This document shows positions 56,890 to 64,000 of a stretch of 64,000 nt of DNA, in pieces (positions within the stretch are counted from its first letter, which is position 1; the number at the start of each line of letters is the position of its first letter). The stretch spans positions 1,801,001 through 1,865,000 of the forward strand of contig NZ_CP017174.1 of the NCBI RefSeq assembly GCF_006402735.1, read 5' to 3'. Below the pieces are notes generated by a model. The model did no database searches and was not told the DNA's origin. It was given only the letters and a program-made list of their open reading frames with translations. Both the position numbers and the translations under genes were made by a program. This DNA is from Myxococcus xanthus. GTDB taxonomy: Bacteria > Myxococcota > Myxococcia > Myxococcales > Myxococcaceae.

Positions 56890-58539
56890 ATGTCCCAAAA
56901 CCCGGTCCCTTCCTATGCCCATGGCACCAGCACCACCCCGCTGCTGGGGGAGACGATTGGCCAGAACCTGCGCCGCACCGTCGAGCGCCACGGCGACCGG
57001 GAGGCCCTGGTGGTGGCGTCCCAGGGGTTTCGGGCCACGTATCAACAGCTCTGGGCGCTCACCTCGCAGGTGGCTCGGGGGCTGATGGCCCTGGGCGTCC
57101 AGAAGGGGGACCGGGTGGGGCTCTGGTCACCCAACCGCTTCGAATGGGTGGCTGTCCAGTACGCCACGGCCCGTATCGGCGCCATCCTGGTCAACATCAA
57201 CCCGGCCTACCGCACCTCGGAACTGGAGTACGCCCTCAACCAGTCCGGCGCCAAGGTGCTGCTCCACGCACAGGGCTTCCGGCAGACGGACTACCGGGGC
57301 ATGGTGAAAGAGGTCCAGCCGCGCTGTGCCGGCCTGGCGACGGCGCTCGTCTTGGAGGACGACTGGCAGCGGCTGCTCGATGGCGCGAAGGATGTTTCAG
57401 AGGACGCGCTGGCCACCCGCGAGGCGTCGCTCCAGTTCGATGACGCCATCAACATCCAATACACGTCGGGAACGACAGGCTTTCCGAAGGGCGCCACGCT
57501 GTCGCACCACAATGTCCTGAACAACGGCTTCTTCATCGGGGAGGCCTTGCGCTACGGCCCCGAGGACCGGGTGTGCATCCCAGTGCCGTTCTATCACTGC
57601 TTTGGCATGGTGATTGGCAACCTGGCCTGTACCAGCCACGGCGCCACCATGGTGATTCCCGCCGAGGCGTTCGACCCGTTGACGGTGCTCCAGACGGTGC
57701 AGGCCGAGCGCTGCACGTCGCTGTACGGCGTGCCCACGATGTTCATCGCGGAGCTGGACCATCCGCGTTTCGGTGAGTTCGATTTGTCGACGCTGCGCAC
57801 CGGTGTCATGGCGGGCTCGCCGTGCCCGGTGGAGGTGATGAAGCAGGTGCAGTCGCGCATGCACATGCGCGAGGTGACCATTTGCTACGGCATGACGGAG
57901 ACGTCGCCGGTGTCCACGCAGAGCGCGCTGGATGAGCCGTTGGACAAGCGGGTGTCCACCGTGGGGCGCGTGCATCCGCACCTGGAGGTCAAGGTCATCG
58001 ACGCGGGCACGGGGGAAGTGGTTCCTCGCGGCTCGCCGGGCGAGCTGTGCACGCGCGGGTACAGCGTCATGTTGGGGTACTGGGCCAACCCCGAGGCCAC
58101 CGCCGCGGCCGTGGACGCCGCCGGGTGGATGCGCACGGGCGACCTCGCGGTGATGGACGACGAGGGCTACGTGAAGGTGGTGGGCCGCATCAAGGACACC
58201 ATCATCCGGGGCGGTGAGAACATCTCCCCGCGCGAGGTCGAGGAGTTCCTCCACACGCACCCAGGCGTCAGCGAGACACAAGTCATTGGCGTGCCGAGCA
58301 AGAAGTACGGCGAGGAGGTCATGGCCTGGGTGCGCGTGAAGCCCGGCGCCACGCTCACCGGCGAGGAGCTGACGCGGTTCTGCGCGGGCCGCATCGCGTC
58401 CTTCAAGATTCCCCGCTACTGGAAGTTCGTGGACGCGTTCCCGATGACGGTGACGGGCAAGGTGCAGAAGTTCAAGATGCGCGAGGCGTCCGTCGTCGAG
58501 CTGGGGCTGGAGGACGCCGCGGCCATCAAGACGGCTTGA
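56890..58539 (+). CDS. AMP-dependent acyl-CoA synthetase
   Basis: The 549-residue adenylate-forming enzyme activates a fatty or other carboxylic acid to its CoA thioester. Motifs are [18 protein letters not shown] near 197 (P-loop), [12 protein letters not shown] near 333, [21 protein letters not shown] near 415, and the C-terminal catalytic lysine region [16 protein letters not shown]. It resembles FadD-type medium-chain ligases (FadK/AlkK-like). The ATG at 56890 fits the family start; no strong Shine-Dalgarno. Its 3' end overlaps the convergent TfoX gene by 14 nt. Confidence 0.93.
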   Translation: MSQNPVPSYAHGTSTTPLLGETIGQNLRRTVERHGDREALVVASQGFRATYQQLWALTSQVARGLMALGVQKGDRVGLWSPNRFEWVAVQYATARIGAILVNINPAYRTSELEYALNQSGAKVLLHAQGFRQTDYRGMVKEVQPRCAGLATALVLEDDWQRLLDGAKDVSEDALATREASLQFDDAINIQYTSGTTGFPKGATLSHHNVLNNGFFIGEALRYGPEDRVCIPVPFYHCFGMVIGNLACTSHGATMVIPAEAFDPLTVLQTVQAERCTSLYGVPTMFIAELDHPRFGEFDLSTLRTGVMAGSPCPVEVMKQVQSRMHMREVTICYGMTETSPVSTQSALDEPLDKRVSTVGRVHPHLEVKVIDAGTGEVVPRGSPGELCTRGYSVMLGYWANPEATAAAVDAAGWMRTGDLAVMDDEGYVKVVGRIKDTIIRGGENISPREVEEFLHTHPGVSETQVIGVPSKKYGEEVMAWVRVKPGATLTGEELTRFCAGRIASFKIPRYWKFVDAFPMTVTGKVQKFKMREASVVELGLEDAAAIKTA

Positions 58540-58927
58540 CGCGCGAGGTGCGCTTCTTCGCCGGTGCCTTCTTTCGCGGCGTCTTCTTCGCTTTCTTCAA
58601 CGCAGCCCGGTTCGCCGCGTCCACGGCCTTCCGGGCCCAGGGCAGGAGCGCGTAGGCGTCATCCGCCGCGTCCGCAGGCGGAGTCCAATAGCCCAGCTCC
58701 ACCGGGGTGCTCATGCCTTCGTAGACGAAAGGCCGGCATCCGGCGGCCTGGAAGTCCGGCTTGGTGACGTCATCCACCTTCAGGAACAGTTGCCCGCCGC
58801 CGATGAGCCCGAACATCCGTCCGCCGAAGTAGAGCCCCCAGCCGCCGAACATCGACCGGGACTTCACGGGCCCCAGCTTCTCCAGTAGTTCCACCGTGTA
58901 CTCAACGAAGCTGTCCGTCCGGGCCAT
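58526..58927 (-). CDS. TfoX/Sxy N-terminal domain protein with basic tail
   Basis: The 133-residue protein has a TfoX N-terminal domain (residues about 5-100: [46 protein letters not shown]-like [14 protein letters not shown]) and a Lys/Ala-rich tail ([18 protein letters not shown]) like a histone tail. TfoX/Sxy regulates competence in Gammaproteobacteria by helping CRP; single-domain forms are of unknown role elsewhere. The tail suggests DNA contact. Convergent with the acyl-CoA synthetase, 14-nt overlap. Confidence 0.9.
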   Translation of the reverse strand: MARTDSFVEYTVELLEKLGPVKSRSMFGGWGLYFGGRMFGLIGGGQLFLKVDDVTKPDFQAAGCRPFVYEGMSTPVELGYWTPPADAADDAYALLPWARKAVDAANRAALKKAKKTPRKKAPAKKRTSRVKPS

Positions 58928-58984
58928 GATGCGTCTCCGTGTCTCGATGGGCCTCGTGAAGGCGGCGCCACCGGCCGCGGCACG

Positions 58985-59920
58985 CTAGCGCACCCGAGGG
59001 CCTGGAGCGGCCTTCCTCGTGCCCCAGGGTTCCGGCATGGCGCGCACGCTCTCCACGATGAAGGACTTGAGCGCCCGCGCCGCGGCCGTGAGGTAGCCCT
59101 CTCCCCGGTGTATCAGCGCCACCTGCCGCTTCAGCCCGGCGCGCGCCAGGGGCACCACGTCGAAGCCCCGGGCATGGTGGTCGCGGGCCATCAACTGCGG
59201 CACCACCGCCACGCCCAGGCCGCGCTCCACCATGCGGCGCATGGCCTCCGCGTTGTCCGTCTCCACCGCCAGGCGGGGTGTCACGCCCCGCGCCTCACAG
59301 GCGGCCTCCATCGCCCGGGTGCCGCTCATGCCGGGGATGATGACCCAGGGCTCTTCCACGACCTCGTCCATCGTCACGGGCTTGCCTGACTTCGTCAGCC
59401 GGTGTCCACGCGGGACGGCGAGCACCAGTGACTCCTCCCACAGTCGCTGCGCCACCAGGTCTGCGCGCCGCACGGGGAGGGAGAGGATGGCCAGGTCCAG
59501 GGCCCCGCGTGCCACGCCTTCCTCCATGGCCGGTGCCAGTCCCTCGCTCAGCCGCGGCCGGACCTCCGGGAACTGGCGGGCGAAGGCTGGGATGATGTCC
59601 GGCAGCAGGTACGCCCCCACGGTATGCAGCGTGCCGAGCGACACCACGCCGTGTGGCGTCCCGGACAGCCGCTCCAGCTCCGAGGTGCCCGCCGTCAGTG
59701 CGTCCAGGGCGCGCTGGGCGTGAGGCAGGAAGCGCTCTCCCGCATCTGTCAGCACCGCGCCCCCAGGCGTGCGGACGAGCAAGCGCGTGCCCAGGGCGGC
59801 CTCGAGTGATTGGAGCTGCCGGGAGAGGCCGGACTGGGACAGACCCAGCCCACGCGCGGCGGTGCCCAGGCGTCCCGCCCGGGCGACTTCGAGGAAGGCT
59901 CGGAGCTGTTCGGAGGTCAT
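58985..59920 (-). CDS. LysR family transcriptional regulator
   Basis: The 311-residue regulator has an N-terminal winged HTH (LRAFLEVARAGRLGTAARGL, SQSGLSRQLQSLEAALG) and a periplasmic-binding-type effector domain from about 90. It is divergent from an MFS transporter, with two palindromes T-N11-A of identical arms in the 70-bp gap; the regulator's own start codon overlaps one. The likely scheme is autorepression with effector-dependent activation of the transporter. Effector unknown. Confidence 0.94.
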   Translation of the reverse strand: MTSEQLRAFLEVARAGRLGTAARGLGLSQSGLSRQLQSLEAALGTRLLVRTPGGAVLTDAGERFLPHAQRALDALTAGTSELERLSGTPHGVVSLGTLHTVGAYLLPDIIPAFARQFPEVRPRLSEGLAPAMEEGVARGALDLAILSLPVRRADLVAQRLWEESLVLAVPRGHRLTKSGKPVTMDEVVEEPWVIIPGMSGTRAMEAACEARGVTPRLAVETDNAEAMRRMVERGLGVAVVPQLMARDHHARGFDVVPLARAGLKRQVALIHRGEGYLTAAARALKSFIVESVRAMPEPWGTRKAAPGPRVR

Positions 59921-59963
59921 GCGGATTCCGCAAGAAGTCTATGCGGAAGATGCGGTTTCCGCA
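59920..59963. promoter_or_regulatory. Two LysR-type operators between regulator and transporter
   Basis: TGCGGATTCCGCA (59920-59932) and TGCGGTTTCCGCA (59951-59963) are palindromes of the T-N11-A type with the same arms, centred 31 bp apart (three helical turns), and a half-site TGCGGA lies between them at 59942. The first overlaps the lysR start codon; the second is 28 bp before the MFS start. Confidence 0.85.
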
Positions 59964-59990
59964 TGAGGACTTGGGGCGTACAGAGAGGTG

Positions 59991-61364
59991 ATGGACGGAA
60001 GCGGCGTCACAGCGGAGCCCATGGTCAGCGCGCGTCCAGGCGTGGCGCGGCGGACAGCGACGGGCGCGGTGTTGCTGGCCCTGGTGGTCAGCGCGTTCGA
60101 GGGCACCGTCGTGACGAGCGCCATGCCCACCATCACCCGGGAGCTGGGAGGCCAGCACCTCTACTCGTGGGTGTTCTCCGCCTTCCTCTTCGCATCCACC
60201 GTCGGTGTGCTCGTCTCCGGGAAGCTGGCGGACCGGCTGGGCCGAAAGCCCGTCTTCTTCTCGGGCATGGGGTTGTTCCTGGTGGGCTCGGCGTTGTGTG
60301 GCCTGGCCGACTCGGTGCCGGGGCTCATCGCCTTCCGTGTCGTCCAGGGCTTGGGCGCGGGGGCGTTGCAGCCCACCACGCTCACCATCTCCGCCGACCT
60401 CTACACGCTGCGCGAGCGCGCCGCCGTGCAGGGGCTGTTCACGGGGGCCTGGGGCGCGGGCAACGTCGTGGGGCCGCTCATTGGCGGCTGGCTGGTGATG
60501 CATGCCTCGTGGCGCTGGGTGTTCCTGGTCAACGTGCCGGTGGGGCTGTTCGCCGCGGCGCTGCTGTACCTGTCGTACCGCGACCCGCCTCGTCGTCCCG
60601 AGGTCCGCACGGACCGGTGGGGGCCCGTGCTCGCGGGCTCTTCGGCGGCGCTGCTCCTCTTCTCCTTGGAGCCGGGCGCCGCGAGCCTGCGGTGGGCATG
60701 CGCGCTGGCCGCCGTGGGCGCGGGCTGGCTGCTGGTGCGGCAGCAACGCACGACGGTGTCGCCGTTGCTCCCGGCGGAGTTGCTGAGAGACCGTGCGGTG
60801 CTCAGCGGCGTCGTGGGCGGCATTGCGGGCGGCTCCCTGCTGTACAGCATGGCCGCGTGGGTGCCGCTGTGGATGACGGAGCAGGGCGGTCACACGCCGC
60901 TGGCGGCGGGACTGGCGCTGCTGCCGATGCTGTTGGGCTGGTCCGTGGGCTCCACCTTCGGCGTGAAGTTGCTGATGCGCGGGGGCATGAGATTGAGCGC
61001 GGGCGTGGGCTTCGCGGTGGCGGCGCTGGGGGCCGGGTGGTTGTCATTGGCCGCCGCGCGGGGCTGGGGTGTGCCCGCTGCGCTGGTGGGGCTGGCGGTG
61101 CTGGGCCTGGGGCTGGGGCCCGCCGCGAGCACGTCGTTGATTGGACCGCAGTCGCGCGCGCCCTGGCACCACCGGGGCATCGTCACCAGCGCGCTCTACG
61201 CCACGCGACTGCTGGGCGGCTCACTGGCGGTGGCGTTGCTCGCGCTGGCCAGCGGGCACTTCGCCTTGCAGTTCGGCATCGCCGCTGGACTCACGGCCGT
61301 CGCGGCGCTCGGGTTGGCGCTGCTGGCTCCGGGAAGGACGGAGCCAGCGGCATCGGGGGCGTGA
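59991..61364 (+). CDS. MFS drug-efflux transporter (DHA2/EmrB-like)
   Basis: The 457-residue protein has about fourteen membrane segments and the DHA-type motif A GKLADRLGRKPVFF near residue 78, with the family start VVSAFEGTVVTSAMPTI and the motif C-like GAWGAGNVVGPLIGGWLV near 155. It probably exports a toxic compound with proton exchange. Either GTG 59988, ATG 59991 or ATG 60021 could be the start; GAGAGG is close to the first two. A 9-bp inverted repeat (61322-61330/61340-61348) lies just inside its 3' end. Control by the divergent LysR is very likely. Confidence 0.92.
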   Translation: MDGSGVTAEPMVSARPGVARRTATGAVLLALVVSAFEGTVVTSAMPTITRELGGQHLYSWVFSAFLFASTVGVLVSGKLADRLGRKPVFFSGMGLFLVGSALCGLADSVPGLIAFRVVQGLGAGALQPTTLTISADLYTLRERAAVQGLFTGAWGAGNVVGPLIGGWLVMHASWRWVFLVNVPVGLFAAALLYLSYRDPPRRPEVRTDRWGPVLAGSSAALLLFSLEPGAASLRWACALAAVGAGWLLVRQQRTTVSPLLPAELLRDRAVLSGVVGGIAGGSLLYSMAAWVPLWMTEQGGHTPLAAGLALLPMLLGWSVGSTFGVKLLMRGGMRLSAGVGFAVAALGAGWLSLAAARGWGVPAALVGLAVLGLGLGPAASTSLIGPQSRAPWHHRGIVTSALYATRLLGGSLAVALLALASGHFALQFGIAAGLTAVAALGLALLAPGRTEPAASGA

Positions 61365-61381
61365 CGGCTGGCACGTTCCGC

Positions 61382-62572
61382 TCAGCCCGTGCCGCCTCCC
61401 GGGGCCGGTGCGCGCGCGTGGGGCGGCGTCGGTGCCCGTGCCGGCGCCGGGGCATCTCCGTTCAGCGCATGGGGCCACAGCTTCGCCAGCGCGGAGCGGA
61501 GCTCGGCCGCGGTCCGGTAGCGGTCATCGGGGCGTTTCTCCAGCAGCCGCAGCACGACGCGCTCGAAGGGATCCGGCAGTCCCGGCCGCAACGTGCGCGG
61601 CGGCACGGGGCGCTCCTGGACGTGCAGGAACATCAGCGGCACGGGCTCCGGGTGGCGGAACGGAAGCTGTCCGGTGAACAGCTCGTAGGCCACCACGCCG
61701 AGCGCGTACAAATCCGTGGCGGGTGACACCGCGGGACTTCCCGTCACCTGCTCGGGAGCCATGTACTCCGGCGTGCCGAGCACCGCGCCCTGGGCCGTCG
61801 TCCCCATGACGTGCGTGCTCTTGGCGAGTCCGAAGTCCATCAGCTTGAGCACGCCGGTACGGGTGATGAAGAGGTTGGCGGGCTTCACGTCGCGGTGGAG
61901 CACGCCCCGGCCGTGCGCGTGCTCCAGCGCCACCGTCGCGTGGGTGAGCCAGCGCAGCGCCTCCGCCAACGTGGCGCGCCGCTCCAGCAACCGCTGACGC
62001 AAATCCACGCCGTCCAGCAACTCCACGGTGAGGAAGTGCCGCTCGCCGTCCACGCCCACATCGAAGACACGCAGGATGTTGACGTGCTCCAGCGCCCGGG
62101 CGTGCTCTACCTCCTGGCGGAACCGCGCCACCATCGCGGCATCCGCGTGGGGCACCGCGAGGACCTTGAGGGCCACGCGCAGGTCCTGGTGGAGGTCGAT
62201 GGCCTCGTACACGGTGGAGCTGCCCCCAGCGCCCAGCCAGCGCTCCACGCGGTACCGCTGGGCCACCGTCTGGCCGGGCACCAGGCCTCGCATGACGCTG
62301 GAGGCCGCGGGCACCACAATGCCCTGGAGCAGCGTGCCGTGCGGCGACATGGGGGTCACCGGGCGAAGTGTCTCCCCGAGCGACAGGGCCGGAGGTGGCG
62401 TCACCGGATGGAACGTCGCGTCGGGAGGGGTTTCCGTCCGAGGCGGGACAGGGGGGAGGCCGGCGCGGGGCGGCGGCTTCACGATGGCCGGCGGCGGGGT
62501 CACCCGCAAAAGTGGCTCCGGCGCGGCGTCCCCAAGGTACGCCACGCCGTCTTCGTCGTCGGTCGAGTGCAC
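61382..62572 (-). CDS. Soluble Ser/Thr protein kinase
   Basis: The 396-residue Hanks-type kinase has a Pro-rich N-terminus (residues 20-90) and a kinase domain from about 105: GAGGSSTVYEA (nucleotide loop), VALKVLA (catalytic Lys), HRDVKPANLF (catalytic loop), LKLMDFGLAKS (DFG) and GTPEYMAPEQ. It ends in a Pro/Ala/Gly-rich tail with no membrane segment, unlike most myxobacterial Pkn proteins with sensor domains. The start is the GTG at 62572, after GGGAGG; it lies 37 nt after the stop of the upstream ODP protein gene, so both are likely cotranscribed. Confidence 0.9.
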   Translation of the reverse strand: MHSTDDEDGVAYLGDAAPEPLLRVTPPPAIVKPPPRAGLPPVPPRTETPPDATFHPVTPPPALSLGETLRPVTPMSPHGTLLQGIVVPAASSVMRGLVPGQTVAQRYRVERWLGAGGSSTVYEAIDLHQDLRVALKVLAVPHADAAMVARFRQEVEHARALEHVNILRVFDVGVDGERHFLTVELLDGVDLRQRLLERRATLAEALRWLTHATVALEHAHGRGVLHRDVKPANLFITRTGVLKLMDFGLAKSTHVMGTTAQGAVLGTPEYMAPEQVTGSPAVSPATDLYALGVVAYELFTGQLPFRHPEPVPLMFLHVQERPVPPRTLRPGLPDPFERVVLRLLEKRPDDRYRTAAELRSALAKLWPHALNGDAPAPARAPTPPHARAPAPGGGTG

Positions 62573-62609
62573 CTCGGCCTCCCTCGGCTGCTTCGTCGCG
62601 TCGTCGCTA

Positions 62610-63767
62610 TCAGGGGTCGAGCAGCGAAACGTGGGACGGTGCCCCCACGCCCTCGATGTCCAGGTGCGGCGTGGGCAGGTTGTACTCGGACGCGGCGCTG
62701 GTGGCCTCGACGATGATGGGGCCGGCAATCTCCGGCGGCTCGCCGTGGCACAGCAGGTCCACCACGTGCTCCACCGTCCACTTGCCCAGGCGGCTCACCA
62801 CCAGACGCGTGCCGTCGTACTGCGCCGTGTCCGACAGGTCCCGGCTCGCGGCCAGCTTGGCCTCCACGGAGTCGCCCAGGTAGCCGCGCGCCAGCGACAC
62901 CACCCGGTCCAACACGGAGTTCCAGGCCTGCAGGTGCGTGCGGTCCTGCGCCTCGTCCATGATGTCCAGGCCCACCTGGAGTTTCTCCATGCGGTCCAGG
63001 AACTGCTGCACCAGCGGCCCGCGGATGATGCGGCCGTGCTGTGGTGCAATCATCTCCACGCCCGGCTCCAGCTTGCGGATGGCCGCCACCGTGCGCTGCA
63101 GCGCCGCGTTCACCGGCATGTAGATTTGATGGAAGGCGCGGATGCCCGCCCAGTCGGACTCATCCGCCCAGATGCCCTTGGCGTTGGAGTCCGTGAGCCC
63201 GCCGAAGAGGTCTCCGGTGAAGAGCACGCGCGTCTGCGGGTCATAGAGCATGACGGCGCCGCGGAAGTGGCAGAAGGGCGAGGGCACCGGCAGCAACCGG
63301 TGGCCCGTGGGCACGCTGAGGCCCTGCGCGAACTTCTCCGTGGGGATGAAGCGGTGGCGCGGCAGGTTCTGGTGGACGATGAGCCGCCAGGTGTCCTCCG
63401 AGCACAGCAGCCCGGCCCGGGGCGCGTAGCGCGCGGAGATGATGCTCGCCGACGAGCCCACGTCCGGGTCCTGGTGGTTGATGAACATGGCCGACAGCCG
63501 CTCCATGCCACCAATGAGGGACGTCACCTTGGTGTGGATGGTGGAGAAGTCGCTGCTCGATCCCGGGTCGATGAGGAGGTTGAACTCCGTGGGCCGCTGC
63601 GTCTTCTTGTCCGTGCCGCGGAAGCGCAGCAGATAGGGGTTGGCGTAGAAGATGTTGCCGGGCTCGCGCTTGCCCACCCAGAACGTCTCGGGGGCAATCT
63701 CCACCGGCACGAGGCGGAGGTCGGAGCTCTGGCTCGGGCTCGGGACTGGGGCAACGGTGCTGCTCAT
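62610..63767 (-). CDS. Metallo-beta-lactamase-fold ODP-type diiron protein
   Basis: The 385-residue protein has an MBL fold related to the diiron core of FprA flavodiiron proteins and to ODP, an oxygen-binding diiron sensor: NHQDPDVGSSASI near residue 97 (H-x-D-x-D ligands), VPSPFCHFRGAVMLYD with a ligand His, LFTGDLFGGLTDS, and APQHGRIIRG. There is no flavodoxin domain, so it is an MBL-only member with a C-terminal extension of about 110 residues. A role as oxygen or NO sensor, perhaps feeding the kinase downstream, is inferred from ODP proteins. Start ATG 63767 (MSSTVAPVPSPS). Confidence 0.88.
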   Translation of the reverse strand: MSSTVAPVPSPSQSSDLRLVPVEIAPETFWVGKREPGNIFYANPYLLRFRGTDKKTQRPTEFNLLIDPGSSSDFSTIHTKVTSLIGGMERLSAMFINHQDPDVGSSASIISARYAPRAGLLCSEDTWRLIVHQNLPRHRFIPTEKFAQGLSVPTGHRLLPVPSPFCHFRGAVMLYDPQTRVLFTGDLFGGLTDSNAKGIWADESDWAGIRAFHQIYMPVNAALQRTVAAIRKLEPGVEMIAPQHGRIIRGPLVQQFLDRMEKLQVGLDIMDEAQDRTHLQAWNSVLDRVVSLARGYLGDSVEAKLAASRDLSDTAQYDGTRLVVSRLGKWTVEHVVDLLCHGEPPEIAGPIIVEATSAASEYNLPTPHLDIEGVGAPSHVSLLDP

Positions 63768-64000
63768 GGGCGCGGCGTTCCTTCCCTTTCGGGTGTATGC
63801 CCGTCCCCATAGCAAGCGCTGCGCCGTGGCCTTCTCTCCCCTGGGGCACGTGTCCGCGGGCGGGGATGGGGCGCAATTCCTGCGCGCGGGTGGGGTGGGG
63901 CGCAGCCCTTGCGCCCTGGGTGTCTGAGCGCGTGCGCCGCGGCGGGAGGCATGGCAGGCTTGGGGCTCTCACCTTCGAATCGTTGATGCCCGACCCGTCC
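63768..64000. other. Upstream region to right window edge
   Basis: No gene is supported in these 233 bp. A rightward ATG at 63986 (MPDPS) opens a frame that leaves the window and could be the start of the next gene; GGAGG lies at about 63943-63947, too far to be its ribosome site and closer to a short closed frame. Otherwise I see nothing clear. Confidence 0.3.

Overview
The window is high-GC DNA with strong third-position GC bias, tightly packed genes and long meaningless open frames antisense to real genes. Gene content points to a myxobacterium of the Myxococcus group: a double-CXXCG (SitI6-type) immunity protein, many lipoproteins, an enhancer-binding regulator of sigma-54, a Ser/Thr kinase, an Uma2-family protein, a ferrochelatase with an internal four-cysteine insert, and TreY/TreX. 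This assignment rests on recognised families only; no database was searched. No rRNA, tRNA, CRISPR array, insertion sequence or phage gene was seen.

Layout. 1-5000: leftward operon-like group of a fatty-acyl reductase-like SDR (cut by the left edge), a LarA-like protein, a HAD-IB phosphatase and an SDR epimerase; a lipid-modifying role is likely and the myxobacterial ether-lipid (elb) locus is one candidate identity. 5000-11100: a SWIB protein with a histone-like tail behind a repeat-bearing leader, then treY-treX. 11180-19020: TerC, apaG-hemH, two lipoproteins, and a very large SWIM/SNF2 helicase. 19090-22350: an accessory island in which three paralogous membrane proteins alternate with a HEAT-repeat protein and a SitI6-type immunity protein. 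22380-29480: Sua5/YwlC, an SRPBCC-epimerase fusion, and a four-gene Gld-like ABC transporter operon.

29490-33041 is the most unusual unit: four leftward genes, three junctions overlapping by 4 nt or separated by 4 nt, encode a short GvpA/GvpJ-like protein, a PAS histidine kinase, a CheY-like receiver and a GvpL/GvpF protein. It is a gas-vesicle-related pair wrapped around a two-component system, with no other gas-vesicle gene in view. A divergent FAD-Rieske oxidoreductase follows, across an intergenic dyad.

34800-43700: hemerythrin, AlkA-like glycosylase, AmpG-like MFS, amino-acid permease with an exported methyltransferase, aminotransferase, lipoprotein, Dps, and an ahpC-ahpD peroxidase operon with a textbook terminator. 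43670-44506 has no convincing gene but holds two copies of a 33-34 bp palindromic repeat and a hairpin. 44507-49620: a GAF-AAA-Fis activator, two tandem paralogues of unknown function, and Uma2. 49640-58930: 5-oxoprolinase genes (pxpC and a pxpA-pxpB fusion), a three-haem lipoprotein cytochrome, a class V aminotransferase, cysE-cysK, an acyl-CoA synthetase and TfoX. 58980-63770: a LysR/MFS divergent pair with clear palindromic operators, a Ser/Thr kinase, and an ODP-type metallo-beta-lactamase protein.
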